From Thuidium tamariscinum (taxonomy: Eukaryota > Streptophyta > Bryopsida > Hypnales > Thuidiaceae), in the NCBI GenBank assembly GCA_947034885.2, contig OX344752.2, positions 23,645,386 to 23,709,385 on the forward strand: DNA of 64,000 nt. The letters run 5' to 3'. The notes beneath the pieces were generated by a model. It searched no databases. It was not told the origin of the DNA and worked only from the letters and a program-made list of their open reading frames with translations. Below are positions 50,135 through 62,577 of the stretch, piece after piece. Position 1 is the stretch's first letter. Each line of letters starts with the position of its first letter. The position numbers were made by a program, and so were the translations under genes.

Positions 50135-50446
50135 GATCCAAGCAGAGAGTGTGCTCAACCTGGCACGAGCATTCATGGTGGCTGGGGTGCCGTGCGTGAT
50201 TATGTCTCACTGGCTGCCGAGTGATCCAGCGGCGACATCAGTGCTGTTCGGTCAGCTGTACCAGCGTATGAATTGAAGGAAGGCGACGACGTGTCGACCG
50301 CTCTACGCCGCTCCATGCTGCGGATGCTGGAGGATGGGGTGGGCATGGAGCAGTGGGGAGCATACTCAGTGCTGGGCTTGCCCACCGTTCGCCTTCCTGA
50401 TGACATGCTGGTCCGCAGGTCTGGGAAAGAGAAGATGACGGACTAG
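50135..50446 (+). pseudogene. Frameshifted last exon of a CHAT-domain protein
   Basis: The first frame reads SVLNLARAFMVAGVPCVIMS then HWLPSDPAATSVLFGQLYQR and stops at TGA near 50,274. Shifting by two bases continues as LKEGDDVSTALRRSMLRMLE, then MEQWGAYSVLGLP, to a TAG at 50,446. The joined order (LARAF-AGVP-VIMS-W-DPAAT-LF-LYQR, ALRRSM, W-AYSVLG) is that of the C-terminal third of CHAT domains (caspase-like, HetF-associated with TPRs), as found in plant TPR-CHAT proteins. The catalytic His and Cys lie upstream in the family and are absent here. A sequencing indel could also explain the shift, but no other part of the gene is nearby. Confidence 0.72.
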
Positions 50447-52273
50447 ATTAAATACAACCTCCGATCGACAGCCCCCGGAGGTCATGCCCGGACATCATGC
50501 CATGCAGTCCTTATTGAGAACTTCGTTGTGCTCGCTCTCTTTTGATTGAGCTGCTTAGGTGGTTTATTTTTCATTCGAATTAGAGGGTATTTACAGTATG
50601 CATGCAGGCTTGTGCAAACTTTGATCCTCAGCACCCATTCCTCTCAATTGCTTTACCTCCGCTTCCTGAAACTATTTTCTGTGGAGGCCTGCATGCCTTC
50701 TCTTCGGTACGTCGGATCAGAGGCTGTGAAAGCTCCATATACATGGAGCTCTTACAGTGCAAGTCATGGAGGTCCTACAGTCCGGGTTCCATCTCACTAT
50801 ATATTGAAGTGGATCGATCTTACGTAGCTCGGATCATCTGAAAGTGCATGCTCCTCTACATTGATACATGAGTATTTGAGTTGGTGAATCTGATATCAAG
50901 ATTAAACTTCAGTTTTATACTTGCCACACCCATTTCACTGACCACGTACCTCTGCTGAAAATTTATGGATCTTCCCAACTAGACAACATGCTGAATTTAA
51001 ACCAGCAGTAGCTAGACAATCAGAGATTCTAATCGGCCAAGCCCCGAGCCCCATGAATGTGTTAAGCATGTTCACCTTACTGAGTTTCTGTGATGTGGAG
51101 GAAGGAGTGAAGTTTTTGGTTAATTAAGAGATGTTCAATCAGCTTCTTTTGACGAAATCGCTCTTCTTTCGATCCTCCGCTTCAATCAGCTCTTCCAGTT
51201 CACCGAATTCATGAACTCAAGCATTTTCATGAGGAAAAACTCATCTCAATATCTCACATGGGTAGCCAATTGCCAGCACTCTGACATCTTCGGAAGCCTC
51301 GTGTTGGAGTTCAATTCTTTTGACGTAGCGATTCTTCTCGTTTCGACTCACCCCCTCCCTCAGTGGGTCCTAGAGTGATGTCTCTTATCTAGATTCTGAC
51401 CAGAATCTGAGGCATTGCCACAAAACATTCCTGTGGCTTTCTGTTTCGCAAGTAAAATCTTTTATCAGGAAGCACATACCCAACTCTGATAAGGCTGTGA
51501 TTATTCCTCTTCAGGTAAGGTAAAACAGCCCAACATGGATAGCTAGGGAATGATCTCATGATGAGTTTTTCAAGTTTATGAGATTTGGGTCATGATGAAT
51601 GTCTCACTTGGACATGAATGGAGTGATTAGTGACCTCATTAGGAATACCTAGTTTTTAAAGTGACTTTTTATGGCCTTTTACATTAGAAATTATTGTGGC
51701 CACTTCAGGTGAGTAAGATAAGCATATTAGTTACAGTTTTGTTGATTTGGGGGTATTCTAAAGATTCTTTTGGGCAGAGCACTTCAAAAACTCGTAGCAA
51801 ATTTGTACTTTGTCTAAAATATATAATTTCAATTGCTCTTAATATTTCTCACACTTGTCTTTTATGTGGGGAAGTTTTAAAAAAAATTTAGCAGTGGCAT
51901 GAGGGCTAACTCGTAATTCTGACCGTGATAGACTGTCTTACCTTAGACGCTGAATTTGGATAGGAGTTAGGATATGGGTTAAGTAACTAGATTTGGAGAA
52001 TATTTCTGCTCCACATTTGCAACTGTTCTCCTGGCCTTTGATTTGTTTGGGCTCATGTCTTTCACCATGGTTGCCATCATCTGGATTTCATTCAGTATTA
52101 AGTGACTTAAAAGATGACATTTCAAATGGCAAACTTACAGCCTTAAGAAAAACGAATATGAGAATTACGGTAGTTTGGGCGATAATTGGTGTACACATAC
52201 TTTGTGCTCGTCCATGTCACCGTAATCTCGGCAAGAAAAAAACTGGTTGATTATCATCATCTTCACAACAGAA
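50447..52273. other. Spacer between the + cluster and the WD40 gene
   Basis: Moderate GC up to about 51,500, then AT-rich. Frames at 50,546-50,841 and 51,993-52,250 show no recognisable motif. The 3' ends of the convergent WD40 gene and the CHAT remnant must lie here. Confidence 0.35.
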
Positions 52274-55200
52274 CTACCTTGTCACAGAACGCCAAAGTAT
52301 GACGTTACCCTGAGCATCCCCTGACACTAGCCAAACAGTCGAATCGTGGCTATGCAGTTGACTTCCGTTTTTCTCAAGTGGTGACATAGTTTGCACTGAA
52401 CTTAGAATGGATGATGAGTAAGTAAGCTTAGCAGCTAATGATCTTACACCCGTAGCATGTGCTTGCACCGGTTCTCCAACAGGGACCAGAGTTTCTGGAT
52501 CCCAAACACGCACAAACTGCAAAGCACAATCAAGTATACAACTCAGCAGAATTGAAAATTCAAGATAAGTAAGACGGCAATCGAATTCAAAAGGCAATAA
52601 TATAGTTCTCAGTGCAATTGGACTGTTTCGAGAACTCCTGGACAACATTACGAAATAATCTTGAGTTCTCCATAATTCATGAGGTCTCCTTATGTCACAA
52701 TGATCGTTTGGAGGTCTTCGAATGACCCTATTCATAAGATCTTTCCATGAATCTTGACGAAGATTCTTCTTATGGCACTCTTTAAATTACCAGAAAAAAC
52801 TTTTCAATGTCAATGACGTGCACAAACCTTGTCGGCCCCGCCACTGAAGAGGAAGGTGCTTGTTGATGTTAACGCATGCAACTTTGCGCCCTTGTGCGCA
52901 GCTACTGCTTCTGCCTTCATTTGCAACGTTAACTTGCACCAGACCTAGGATGCACAAGTCAAGGACAGAATACTCATTCTTGAGGATAATGAACGTATGT
53001 GGAAATTTTCCATCATACGAAGATGCTAAAACAGTGTGAATTTGCAAGCGCAAAGGGACAGAATGTACCCGAATATGGCCATCATGTCCAGCAGTAATGA
53101 CAACGTCGTTGTGGAGCACTAGACTGATGACTCTGCCTGCAATACAACTGTTGCTGAGATTCCTCCACGTATTCCAGTGTCACGCAAGCAGGGGTTCATT
53201 TGGTGCTAATAAGACAGTTTGGAAGGACCAAAGACACAAAATGATCAAATATAAAAGACGAAAAATTCAACTCTACAGACATATTGTAATGAATTAAAAT
53301 GATTTCCCCAGTACACCGGTACGACTTCCACATCTAGTCAAAGCTTCGAAGTGCCCGAATTGGCCAATGAGTGTAAAGGTTCTGCATCTCTAAACTGCCC
53401 ACGTCGGCAGTCTGATCAAACTTCAAAAACAATTGAACTGGACGGCAAAACCTTCGTGGGCTTGAACACTGGCTCCTTCGTAAAGGGAGCTAATAGATAA
53501 GTTCTTTAAAGCTTGAGAGATTTTCCACATATGTAGCACTCTGGCAAGGCAATTAGAATCGGTCAACTTTTCTGTTTGAAGATTAATACCTAAGTACGTA
53601 AATGGCATGAAGTGGCAACCTGCACATCTATAGGAGTTGAATTAATCATTTGGAAACTTCAAGGTGGCAAAATATACCAATGAAATTAAGAAAACATGCG
53701 CCACAGTTTCAAACAATATAATATGTTTTTGGTAATTACTATAATGGAGTCCGTGTTTTCAAAGTGGAATTTCTATGTTTAGTTCAGCACCAAAGAATTA
53801 AAGATGTCCAGAAGCGCGAAGGCACGCAAAGCATAGGCTTACCCATCTGCGGTGGCAGCGTAAATGCAGTCATCATCCATCGCCGTTACAAGCACATCAC
53901 CTGCTCTTCCCAAGCACAGTTCCTGTATTAGTGATTGGAGCTTTTCACCACAGTGAGCAATATCCCCCATAAGAGTGTGAGTGAAGAAAATCCACACAGA
54001 AGCAATTTGGTAGACGACCACTACCCTTGAATAGTCGCAAGTCACCTAGATGCCTAATCGTGGAGGAGTTTGTCATCCTATTGTTCGAGGTGCCAGGAAG
54101 CTTCCACACCTTAATGAAATTGCATGCTGCGCTGAACAGAACAGAGCAATGAAAATACCAGAACACAATTACCTCACTCACAATAAAAACTTACGAATGA
54201 AGCGTACGAGACACTGGCTCCCGAGAGTGGATACTGCATAATATTCTAGAGAACCTTATTGAGAACCCTCTGAGGGGAACAATGACACATGTAGGGGATT
54301 AGCAACACCCAGTTTTACAAAATTGAGCTCTATTTGATAAAGAGAGCGATCAGCAATTCTCGAAATTGTCTTCACATACAAGTATGGCGGGGCTTATTTC
54401 AATTAATTTTCTCTGATTTTCTCAGATTTGACATGACTTGCTCTACATAACTTAGTTGACAATGTTCTTGATATATGCCATGCCATTAATCTCAAGGATG
54501 CTATGTGTATCGGCACAAAATGATCGCACAAACCATATGATTACTGTAAGAGTAGCAATACTGAACTGCCAAGAAACTGGGGAGCAATTGGACTTTAAGA
54601 CAAATACAGGAAAAAAGAAGATATGTGGTGCTATGTGCAATTTCTAAGCTTACCTTACCATGACTGTATTGCCAACAGCGAGAGTTCGCACCCACCCAGT
54701 ATGGCCTCCTAAAGCATCCCCAGGAACTGGAGTCCAATCCCTCAGTCTCCATAGCCGCAACTCCCTCGTTGCATGACCTGCAACCAACTCACAAAACTTG
54801 AAACCAATTCCGACATGGACACACTTGCCTCAGAGGCGAACTTGCAAAATCCAAAAATCTGTCCTCGAAAAAGGATTGCAAACACAAAAACGCCACATTA
54901 GAAGAAAGCTTTGGAGATTTCGCTCAACTCTCACGTAGTTGGCCAGCCATGTGTCAAACAGACATACACTTATCAAGGCTTAGTGGCTATGCCAACAATG
55001 CATTTTTGTCATGAAATACATTTGTCGTCATGCTTAACCAAGTTCTCTGGGGTGGAGGGGTGGTGAGGGTACAATAGTGAATAAACGCAACCATCCCTAA
55101 TGAGACTAACTCACGGGGACGAATGAGCTTTCAAATGCCCGTGACTTTACAACCTAATACGTAAAAGTCGTCAAATCAAATGTGTACACAACATGACAAG

Positions 55201-55478
55201 ATATGACTATACTCGAGGAATGTGCAGTTACAGAGTGCGTCATCAGAGAGGGTTGAGTGAATAAAGAACAAAAACTCTTGGAGGCCGAAAACGACTAAGG
55301 AATTTTGAACTAACAAAAAAACATAAATACGAGATGACTTGCCAGTAATGAGAAGGTCAAGCTGAGGTGCCACCCCCAAGGAGAAAATAGGACTCCCACT
55401 CTCGGAACCACGTAATTCACATCTTTCAACAACTTCCAAATCCGCTTCCGCCGTAGCCGGCACTCCAAAGCACGTCAT
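52274..55478 (-). CDS. WD40-repeat protein, seven exons, at least 282 aa
   Basis: Coding order on the minus strand: 55478-55343, 54777-54654, 54131-54025, 53900-53843, 53132-53069, 52944-52828 and 52516-52274. All joins keep frame, total 849 nt. WD-type strands are visible: RELRLW (50-55), GGHTGWVRTL then NFIKVW (69-96), GDVLVTAMDDDCIYAATADG (about 123-142), HDGHIRVW (158-165), AHKGAKLHALTSTSTFLFSG then FVRVWDP (to 209), and LVSGDAQGNVILW near the end. That is at least five blades of a beta-propeller, a scaffold for protein complexes; the partner is unknown. Intron 1 has a GC donor (actg|gcaagt). The true N-terminus is uncertain: an exon at about 56,190-56,260 ending TTTE would join in phase to 55,532 and add part of another blade (QLHQGAILALLL). 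Confidence 0.82.
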
Positions 55479-55599
55479 TAGCAACTGAGCATCAGTGGAT
55501 GTAGAAACGAGCGACAATCTACCCGCATTTTGCTGAGAGCACACACTCCCAATCCAACTTTGGTTAGCGGACTAAGTCTTTACCAGTGCACCCCGACCT

Positions 55600-55610
55600 C
55601 TTTTATATCA
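55600..55610 (-). promoter_or_regulatory. TATA-box-like site upstream of the WD40 gene
   Basis: On the minus strand the sequence is TGATATAAAAG, about 120 bp before the chosen start codon, with a short upstream frame (ATG in caaaATGcgg) between. If the WD40 gene instead starts at 56.2 kb, this site would be intronic and meaningless. Confidence 0.35.
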
Positions 55611-56839
55611 CCTTCTCTAATCTCATGTCCTATGTTCTCTCACCAGACCAGAGGAAACGGATATAGACTGTTCAAAACTCACTCGCTACTCTCCACCTTC
55701 CCTCACACTTTGTTATGCCACATGAAAACATACAATAATGAGTTTGGCAAATGCAAGAAGTTCTAGACCATCTCTTTTGACTCCAGTGTACTTTCTGGAT
55801 AAAATTGGAGAACACTCAAGTTGGGTGAATGGAATATCCTAAACTTGTAGTGTTCCTACAATAATGACAGACTAAGTGGATACAAAGGTGAAGACATAAC
55901 TGCAAATTCTTGTTTTCCTTTTGAGGCGGACACTAGCATTCACCCATTATTAATGAGACCTGAGATGAGATGAGAAGAATCTTTGTCCGAAATCAATGAT
56001 CTATCTATCTATCTAATACTCACTAAAATCACAATTGCATCCAACACTAGTTCGTCACAATGTTACAAGATTCCATATGATCACGAGCATTTTGTGCACC
56101 TAGGGTGTACCATTAAAGAGCTCAAAGCGAAATCAAGAAATTCAAGAACGATTACAGTGTCAATCCTTCAAAAATTCGTAAATTCTCACCTCCGTAGTAG
56201 TGTTATGCAAGAGCAGGGCTAAAATAGCGCCCTGGTGAAGCTGTCCTTGCCACTGACGCCTCTGCAATCGCCATAGCCATATGATCAACAGCAAAAACTG
56301 AATAATTGAGTGTCTGAAAAATCGAGTGACTAACTCATTGAGCTACATAATCTGACTCAAAATCTCTCTAGCAGGTTCGAAATTGAGGCTATTACCAGAA
56401 CATGGTCTCGCAAGTTCCATGTGGAATTACTTTCGCAATTGCAAGAGGTTCTAATCCATCGCAGCTGCCCTAGCATGTCACAGAAACTCTTGTCATGGTG
56501 CCTGTGGGTTAAGCTTAGTTTCCTGAGAAGCCGAGAGGAAACGGGAGTGCAAATGCTGAAAGCATGTCCAAGTCCCATGTCTGGAATGTGGGAAACTCTT
56601 TGAAGATCACGGAGTTCAATCGACGTTGCATTTGCAGAGTGCAGTGGTTCTAACAAGGCGAGAGTCTTGAAAAGAGACGCGGTGAGAAAATGGACTTTTG
56701 CTAGCCACTTATAATGTGACCTCTTTAGTATCACATTGGCTTTGGTCTCTGTATTATCACTATCACACTCGAGTGGTCGTGTAGACCAGGATTAGTTTAA
56801 TTTAGGTTTCAAATTTTGGTGTAGATTGAAGAATAACCC
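55611..56839. other. 5' flank of the WD40 gene, possible upstream exon
   Basis: Moderate GC continues to about 56,750, farther than a simple promoter requires. A candidate exon on the minus strand (about 56,190-56,260, donor GAG|GTGAGA) has a WD-like reading. A second frame of the same bases also reads well (MAMAIAEASVARTASPGRYF), so the assignment is open. A minus-strand frame at 56,357-56,734 shows no known motif. ATCT tetranucleotides repeat at 56,000-56,016. Confidence 0.3.
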
Positions 56840-56917
56840 TTAACCCCTAAACGAGCAAAAGGCCACTAGGTAGCTTTTACAACACAGGTTTTTGCACCCC
56901 AGTCTTTTAGGGATTAA
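56840..56917. mobile_element. Tiny TTAA-flanked deletion derivative, 78 bp
   Basis: TTAACCCCTAAACGAGC on the left, and gtcttttagggaTTAA on the right, which reverse complements to TTAATCCCTAAAAGAC. The ends agree over TTAAYCCCTAAA. It looks like an internal-deletion product or a pair of ends brought together. Confidence 0.45.
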
Positions 56918-57473
56918 ACATATGGTATGAGTGAGATATGGTCTACACAATTTTTTTGAAAAAATTTAGAAATTAGGAATCACATGTGCATAATATGAAG
57001 TACTTGGATTTGCAACATTTGTCAAAAAAATCAGCTATGAAAACAGCAAAACCTAGTGGGTTCTTCTACTTGACAGATTCACTTGCCATGGTCCTAGTAT
57101 GTTGGTCCCTTGTGATTTAAATGAAGAACCACTTGTGATTAGAAGTCTCACCTAGTATTTGAAGGTTTTTGGTAGATTATGAAGAATTCTTCTTAGAAGC
57201 CCTAAGGATAGAAAAAGAGTAGAATTAACAAATGAGAAACACATAAAAACACATAAATTAGTCTCAAACTATCCTCTGAAAAGGTGCAACCCACCCTAGC
57301 TTGCATTTGTCCCCTCCCCCTCCCCCTCCCTCTCTCCAAAAATTTACAAGCCGTTGATAGTTTTTATTAAAAAGATGGTGACCTTTGAAATCACCATCGA
57401 TTTTTCAAAAAATCACAAGCCATTGATCTTGTGAGACTTACAGATATGGATACAAATACAAAATATGGATACA

Positions 57474-57512
<39 letters not shown>

Positions 57513-59372
57513 AAATATTAGTTACAGATAGGAATATAATATAAAACATGTATACAATATTATATATATACTACTGAATATGTATACAATACTAAATACA
57601 TATACTAAATAAGGATATGGGTAAAATCCCATATGGATTTTCAATTACATTGGCTTTTGAGAAGTACAAGAGGTAGGGGGATGAAAATTTACAAAGTTAA
57701 AATTTAAAATTTATAGGTTTAAAATTTTAAAATTTAAATTTAAAATTTTGTTTGTTTTCTTGGGAAGGGGGTGGAGGGAGGTGAATTAATCATTTCTTTT
57801 GGGCTGGAAGTGAGGCATCATGCTTCACTATCCACTCAAAAGACATGTTACATCAAACAAACATATGCTTCACTATCTTTCATTGTTTGAAGTTTACTAA
57901 TATATTTTTAGACACTTACTATCTTGTTTTGGAAAGGCTTCATGATCCAAATCATAAGAGATTCTATAGTAGGACTCTGTCAATTTACAATAATCTGTCG
58001 CTATTACTTGAGATTCTTTAGTTTTTTACGTAAAAGACTCATTGGTGAATCTAAATAATCACTATAGTAGGCACCCTAAGGACTTTGTATAAAACTCAAG
58101 AAAAATTGACCAACTTCCCAATTTTCTCTATATTGCATCAGATGAGCTATATAGGCACAATATTCTTCAAGTGAAGGATGAGTCTTTTACAACTAAACAA
58201 GTATAGTAAGTTCAATGTTGAATTTGTCTCCTACAAAGAATAATGACAAAAATGAACCTAAAAACAAGCTCTCCAACTAATCAAAGATTTTGAATCCTTC
58301 TTTGTATCCACTTGAATAGTTGAGTCATGCTTGATAAAATGATACATCTTTAGAAACAACAACACTCAAATAGTTTAGAACTAGTGAGTAGAAAATTGTA
58401 AGGGAGCTTTAGATCTTTGTAAATCCCACAAAAAAATTTATTGAATGTGACAAAAAATAAATACCCACTCCACAAAATAAGTGTTGGAACACCTACTTAT
58501 ATAAGGTAGCAAATTAATGCAACCAATTAGATGTTGTCATTGAGTAAGACTCAAATACTAAAAGAAAAACTTATGGAAGTCAACATAATCTACATGATGT
58601 CTTTTTGTTTATCAAAAGAAAATTGCAACATATACACAAAAACATCATGTAGATTGTATTGGCTCTAACATAATTAAATTTCTTTGAGTCTAAGATGCAA
58701 ATGTAGATAATTGTGAACACCATGTCACTTTATTTATGTAGTATATCTATGTCTACCATGTAATGCCTAAAATCTATTAGTGTGTGTTTGTTCATGAGAG
58801 CTACTATGAACACACAACCATGAAGGTGTAAAACAAGGACATTACCTCCATAAGAAAATTACTATGCCAATCCAATTCATTGCAGCTTTATTGAATTTAG
58901 ATCATTCACCACTACTTTCTACCACTAATGCTTCGTAATATAGATATGCATAACAATCATCCTTAATCCATAAAAACTCACTTTGAAGAATGATACAAGC
59001 CAAAATGGTCTTCTATGTGACCATTGCCTTTGAACTTGTACAACAACTTCAATAGGGAATATGAAAGTGGGGTTTTGGATTTGGAAAGAGTATACTATTT
59101 AAACAAGGGGTAGAGTATTATTGCCTTACAAAGCAAAGTTGTTGCATACCAAAACTCCAATGACAACTTATCACCTACAGTAGACACCTAATAAAACCAC
59201 AAGTTTTATATTACACATGCAAGATGGAATTCTTGTATGTTTCAAATTTTTTGCCATCAATGTTGGTATGGGAGTATGAAAATGTGAGCATGTGAACTTT
59301 GTGTAAATGTAAAAGTAGATATCCTATAACCATTGAAGGTGCTTATAACATAAATACATATAGATTTGCAAT
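56918..59372. other. AT-rich spacer, no gene seen
   Basis: No coding frame. Includes a CCCCTCC-type run at about 57,310-57,335 and the AT microsatellite listed separately. Confidence 0.4.
57477..57507. repeat. (AT)n microsatellite
   Basis: About 15 uninterrupted TA units, followed by several ATATTAT-type derivatives to 57,600. Confidence 0.9.
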
Positions 59373-59664
59373 CATTAGATAAAATTTGAAGGCATTGGAA
59401 GACTACAAGTTCTCGAACTGCGGGAACGCAATTTTTGCTACAAAAAAAGAATCTTACGTGGTTGAGAGTTTGCCAAGTCATTAAGTTGTTGTTTTTTTGA
59501 AAAAAAAATTGGGACTTTTTTCATATTTTAGGATCCAATTTTTCTTTTTAATTTTTAAATTTTTTTTGGGGTTAATGTTGGCTTGATAGCGGCCAGCGAT
59601 ATTGGGAACCATTTGGAAAATAGACCCGAAATGGCCCTCCACTACCCTCAAATTTCTTCTAATG
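59373..59664. mobile_element. Inverted-repeat MITE, family C, copy 4
   Basis: Left end CATTAGATAAAATTTGAAGG. The right end reverse complements to CATTAGAAGAAATTTGAGGG. Inside lie a gggaacg motif at about 59,423 and gggaacc at about 59,607. Length 292 bp, very T-rich centre. Confidence 0.75.
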
Positions 59665-60009
59665 CTTCTAGGCTCATAGACTCACACTCCTAGGCTTATA
59701 TAATAGAAATCTTTGAAGGAGATTAAAAGAGACTGATGAAAAGGAAGCAAAAAAGTGCAAAATATGATTAAGAATATTATGAGCCTTGTTTCCATGATAT
59801 CCAAGTTGCTTGCATTGATTTATTTTTAAAGAAAATACAAAATTAGTAGAAACATACACATAAATACTTGTAAAAATGACTATAATATGGTAAATTTTTA
59901 ACTTGTACTAATTCAATCATATTTCAAAATATTTAGCCTTCTTGTAAATTAGTGCCACACGCACTAATAGGATAAATTTCTACATTGGCCAATGTTATAT
60001 ATCTCTACA
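59665..60009. other. AT-rich spacer, no gene seen
   Basis: No coding frame or repeat end recognised. Confidence 0.4.
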
Positions 60010-60607
60010 TTAACTTTTAAAGGATTAAACACTCAAAGTTTAAACAATACAATAGATGAATGCAAACAGTTTTTCAAGTGTAGATGAATTTTTTAGAATG
60101 TAAGATAATTTTATTAATTCTTATTTATCCATTCATCTTTGTATTTATAAATTCTTTTTTTAGTTTGTATATTTATACATTATAGATCCTTAAAAGTATT
60201 CTTTGCAAATATCTTGCAATTCAAAAGATAGAAGTATACCTTCAAGGAAAACTTGAATAAATAAAATAATATAAAAAATTCCAAAAAATATATAATTTAA
60301 AATCAATATTTGAACATGAAAAAAGAATTTTTTTTGTAAAAATTTGAAGTATTCAAGTTACAATCATTTAATTTGGGAATTTCTAATTATGATTTCCTAT
60401 TTTATCAAAAAATATTGATGAGTGTAGCAAAAGATCTAATTTTATAGATATATGGATATATGATATCTATATCTCTATATATAGTATTATATGAAACATC
60501 ATATTTTAAACCTTTTGTTTGAACCTTACTATTAAATTATTATTCTAAATTGTATTATATAATATATCTTCATGATTTTGGACAATACTTGGTCATTAAG
60601 GGGTTAA
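60010..60607. mobile_element. Candidate TTAA element, about 600 bp, degenerate ends
   Basis: Left TTAACTTTTAAAGGATTAAA. Right ggtcattaaggggTTAA, reverse complement TTAACCCCTTAATGACC. The pair fits the general pattern, but only part of the left end matches. Confidence 0.35.
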
Positions 60608-61632
60608 CAAAACTACACGTCATTTGCAACACCAAACTTTATAGAATCTTGACCAAAATATATAACTTCAATTCATGAGAGTCCTTGGTAGATTTAGGGT
60701 ACATCTATTTTCAACACTTAAAAAATTTATAGTTTATTTACATGATGGCCTAAGAACATTCTAAGAAGAGTTGAAGTTCTAAACAATAAGACACAAGTCA
60801 TCCACAAAAACAAAGACTATAACAATACAAAAATAAAAACCACACTCAAATGGATAATTCTTTGCATAAAGTAGGTAGTGCTTCAAGCAAACAAAATCCA
60901 AAAGTGTCAACTAATATAAAGATTCATACTTCTTTTTTCAATGAACCAATTGCAATTGTCAATATACAAATAATAAATACATTAGAAAGGTGAATACTTT
61001 CAAAGCCTTATGTGATTCCATTTTTAAAATTCATAATTGATTTTTTTACTTAAACAATATCAAAAAGATGAATTGTAAATGGAATAAAAAATATTTAATA
61101 ATGAATTTTTTCTAGTTTTTTCTAACTATTTAAACTGCGTCAAATTAATGAACTAGGAATTTGAAAGCCAAAAAATTTATTAAAAAAAGTTTATTAAAAA
61201 AATTTATTAAAAAAATCTAATTAAAATTTTAACTAACTAAAATTATGTTTACAAGTTAGTATGCCTTGTATGTCTTAGGCATACTTGGAAAGTACATATA
61301 AGTGTACAAGGGTTGTGATTGACCTTGAAATTCCAATGCTTATTCAATGTCAATATAGAAACTCCTTTTGTACTCACTACTTGTATAGTACACACCTACA
61401 ACTGAATTTCCAGCCAATGAATTTTTAGAGAGAACCACAAGTTAGTTCAATGTTAGTTGATGAAGTTAGAAAAAATAAATGGTTGCAATTTGAAAACATT
61501 GGAAAAGAATTGGTGAAGAAATCTACTCTATATAAAATTTCTAGTTGGAATAAGAAATAGAGAAAAAAACCAGACTTGAAACTTAAAAAACTAGTTCCAT
61601 ATGGGAATTTAAGGAAAATCTATACTTATACC
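60608..61632. other. AT-rich spacer, no gene seen
   Basis: No frame of interest. Short A-rich direct repeats (aaaaaatttattaaaa) at about 61,175-61,215. Confidence 0.4.
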
Positions 61633-62577
61633 TTAATCCCTAAAGGATTGTTTATCTTCTCAAGGTATAGTTTGGATTTGGGTAGGTTTCTAATGCTCCA
61701 ACTTTCAATGAATGTTTTGAAACTTTTTGAAGATGTGTAGTTTTGGAAGAGCTTCATGAGTATGTAATTTTGATTTCAATTGGAGCCTAGGAGCAAAAGT
61801 TATGGTATAGTAAGCAAAAATGGAATTTGGTGGGTAGCACAAAAAAAATCATAGGAAGTCAAAATAATTTTTATTTCAATTTTTTCCCTCAAAGATTATA
61901 ATTTTGTCTACATGTGAAGCTTTGATTTATTCTATTTGGACTAATATTGAGAAGTTATGGATAATCTTAGTTTTTTGGACAGTCTAAGCATCTTCTTGAA
62001 AAAATAACTTGTAGAATTATTTTTTTAATGCAATTTTTAGAAATTTTCAAAAAAAATTGTTAGATAGGATTAGATTTTTTTCCAAGAATTGAGGCTAGAA
62101 TAATCTCACCATTGGAATTATTGTGATTCAATTCCATCTCAAAGCTACCAAAAATTCATTTTTTCTTCAATTTTGAACCTACATCTACTTAATAATTTTT
62201 TAATGAGTGAAAATTGAGTGTTTTTTTCCTAAATTTTTTTTGTAGATTTTCAACTCAAATATATAACATGAATAAGTAGAAAATCAAAGTCAATAGACAA
62301 GTGCAAAACTTTTAAATTCAAAAGAATCAAAGCCAAAAAATTTAGTCAAGCAAAGTACAAAAGAACTTGTTTTTTTACTTTAAACACAAATACCTTGCAA
62401 TCTACAAGTCAAAGTTTCCAAAATTTCTTCCATATTTATATAGACCAATCAAGTATAAGATCCTCCAATTGAATATTCCAAAAAAATAATCTTTAAAGTT
62501 TTTTTTCTCTTTGCAATAGAAATAACAATTTTGAATGGATTTTGGTAGGAAAATCACATTATTCCTTTAGGGGTTAA
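61633..62577. mobile_element. TTAA-flanked piggyBac-like element, family A relative
   Basis: TTAATCCCTAAAGGATTG at the left. ttcctttaggggTTAA at the right, reverse complement TTAACCCCTAAAGGAAT, so 10 of the first 11 bases after TTAA agree. Length 945 bp including flanks. Its interior recurs, without ends, at about 7,060-7,830 and 20,900-23,200. No transposase frame. Confidence 0.7.

Noticed and set aside
53423-53608. 61-codon minus-strand frame as another WD40 exon
   Set aside because: No WD-like strand, and exon 53,843-53,900 joins directly and in phase to 53,069-53,132 (ADG-VISLVL).
53923-54045. Acceptor at 53,923 (tacag) for WD40 exon 4
   Set aside because: It puts the downstream propeller out of frame; the acceptor before 53,900 restores FKGDVLVTAMDD and joins correctly on both sides.
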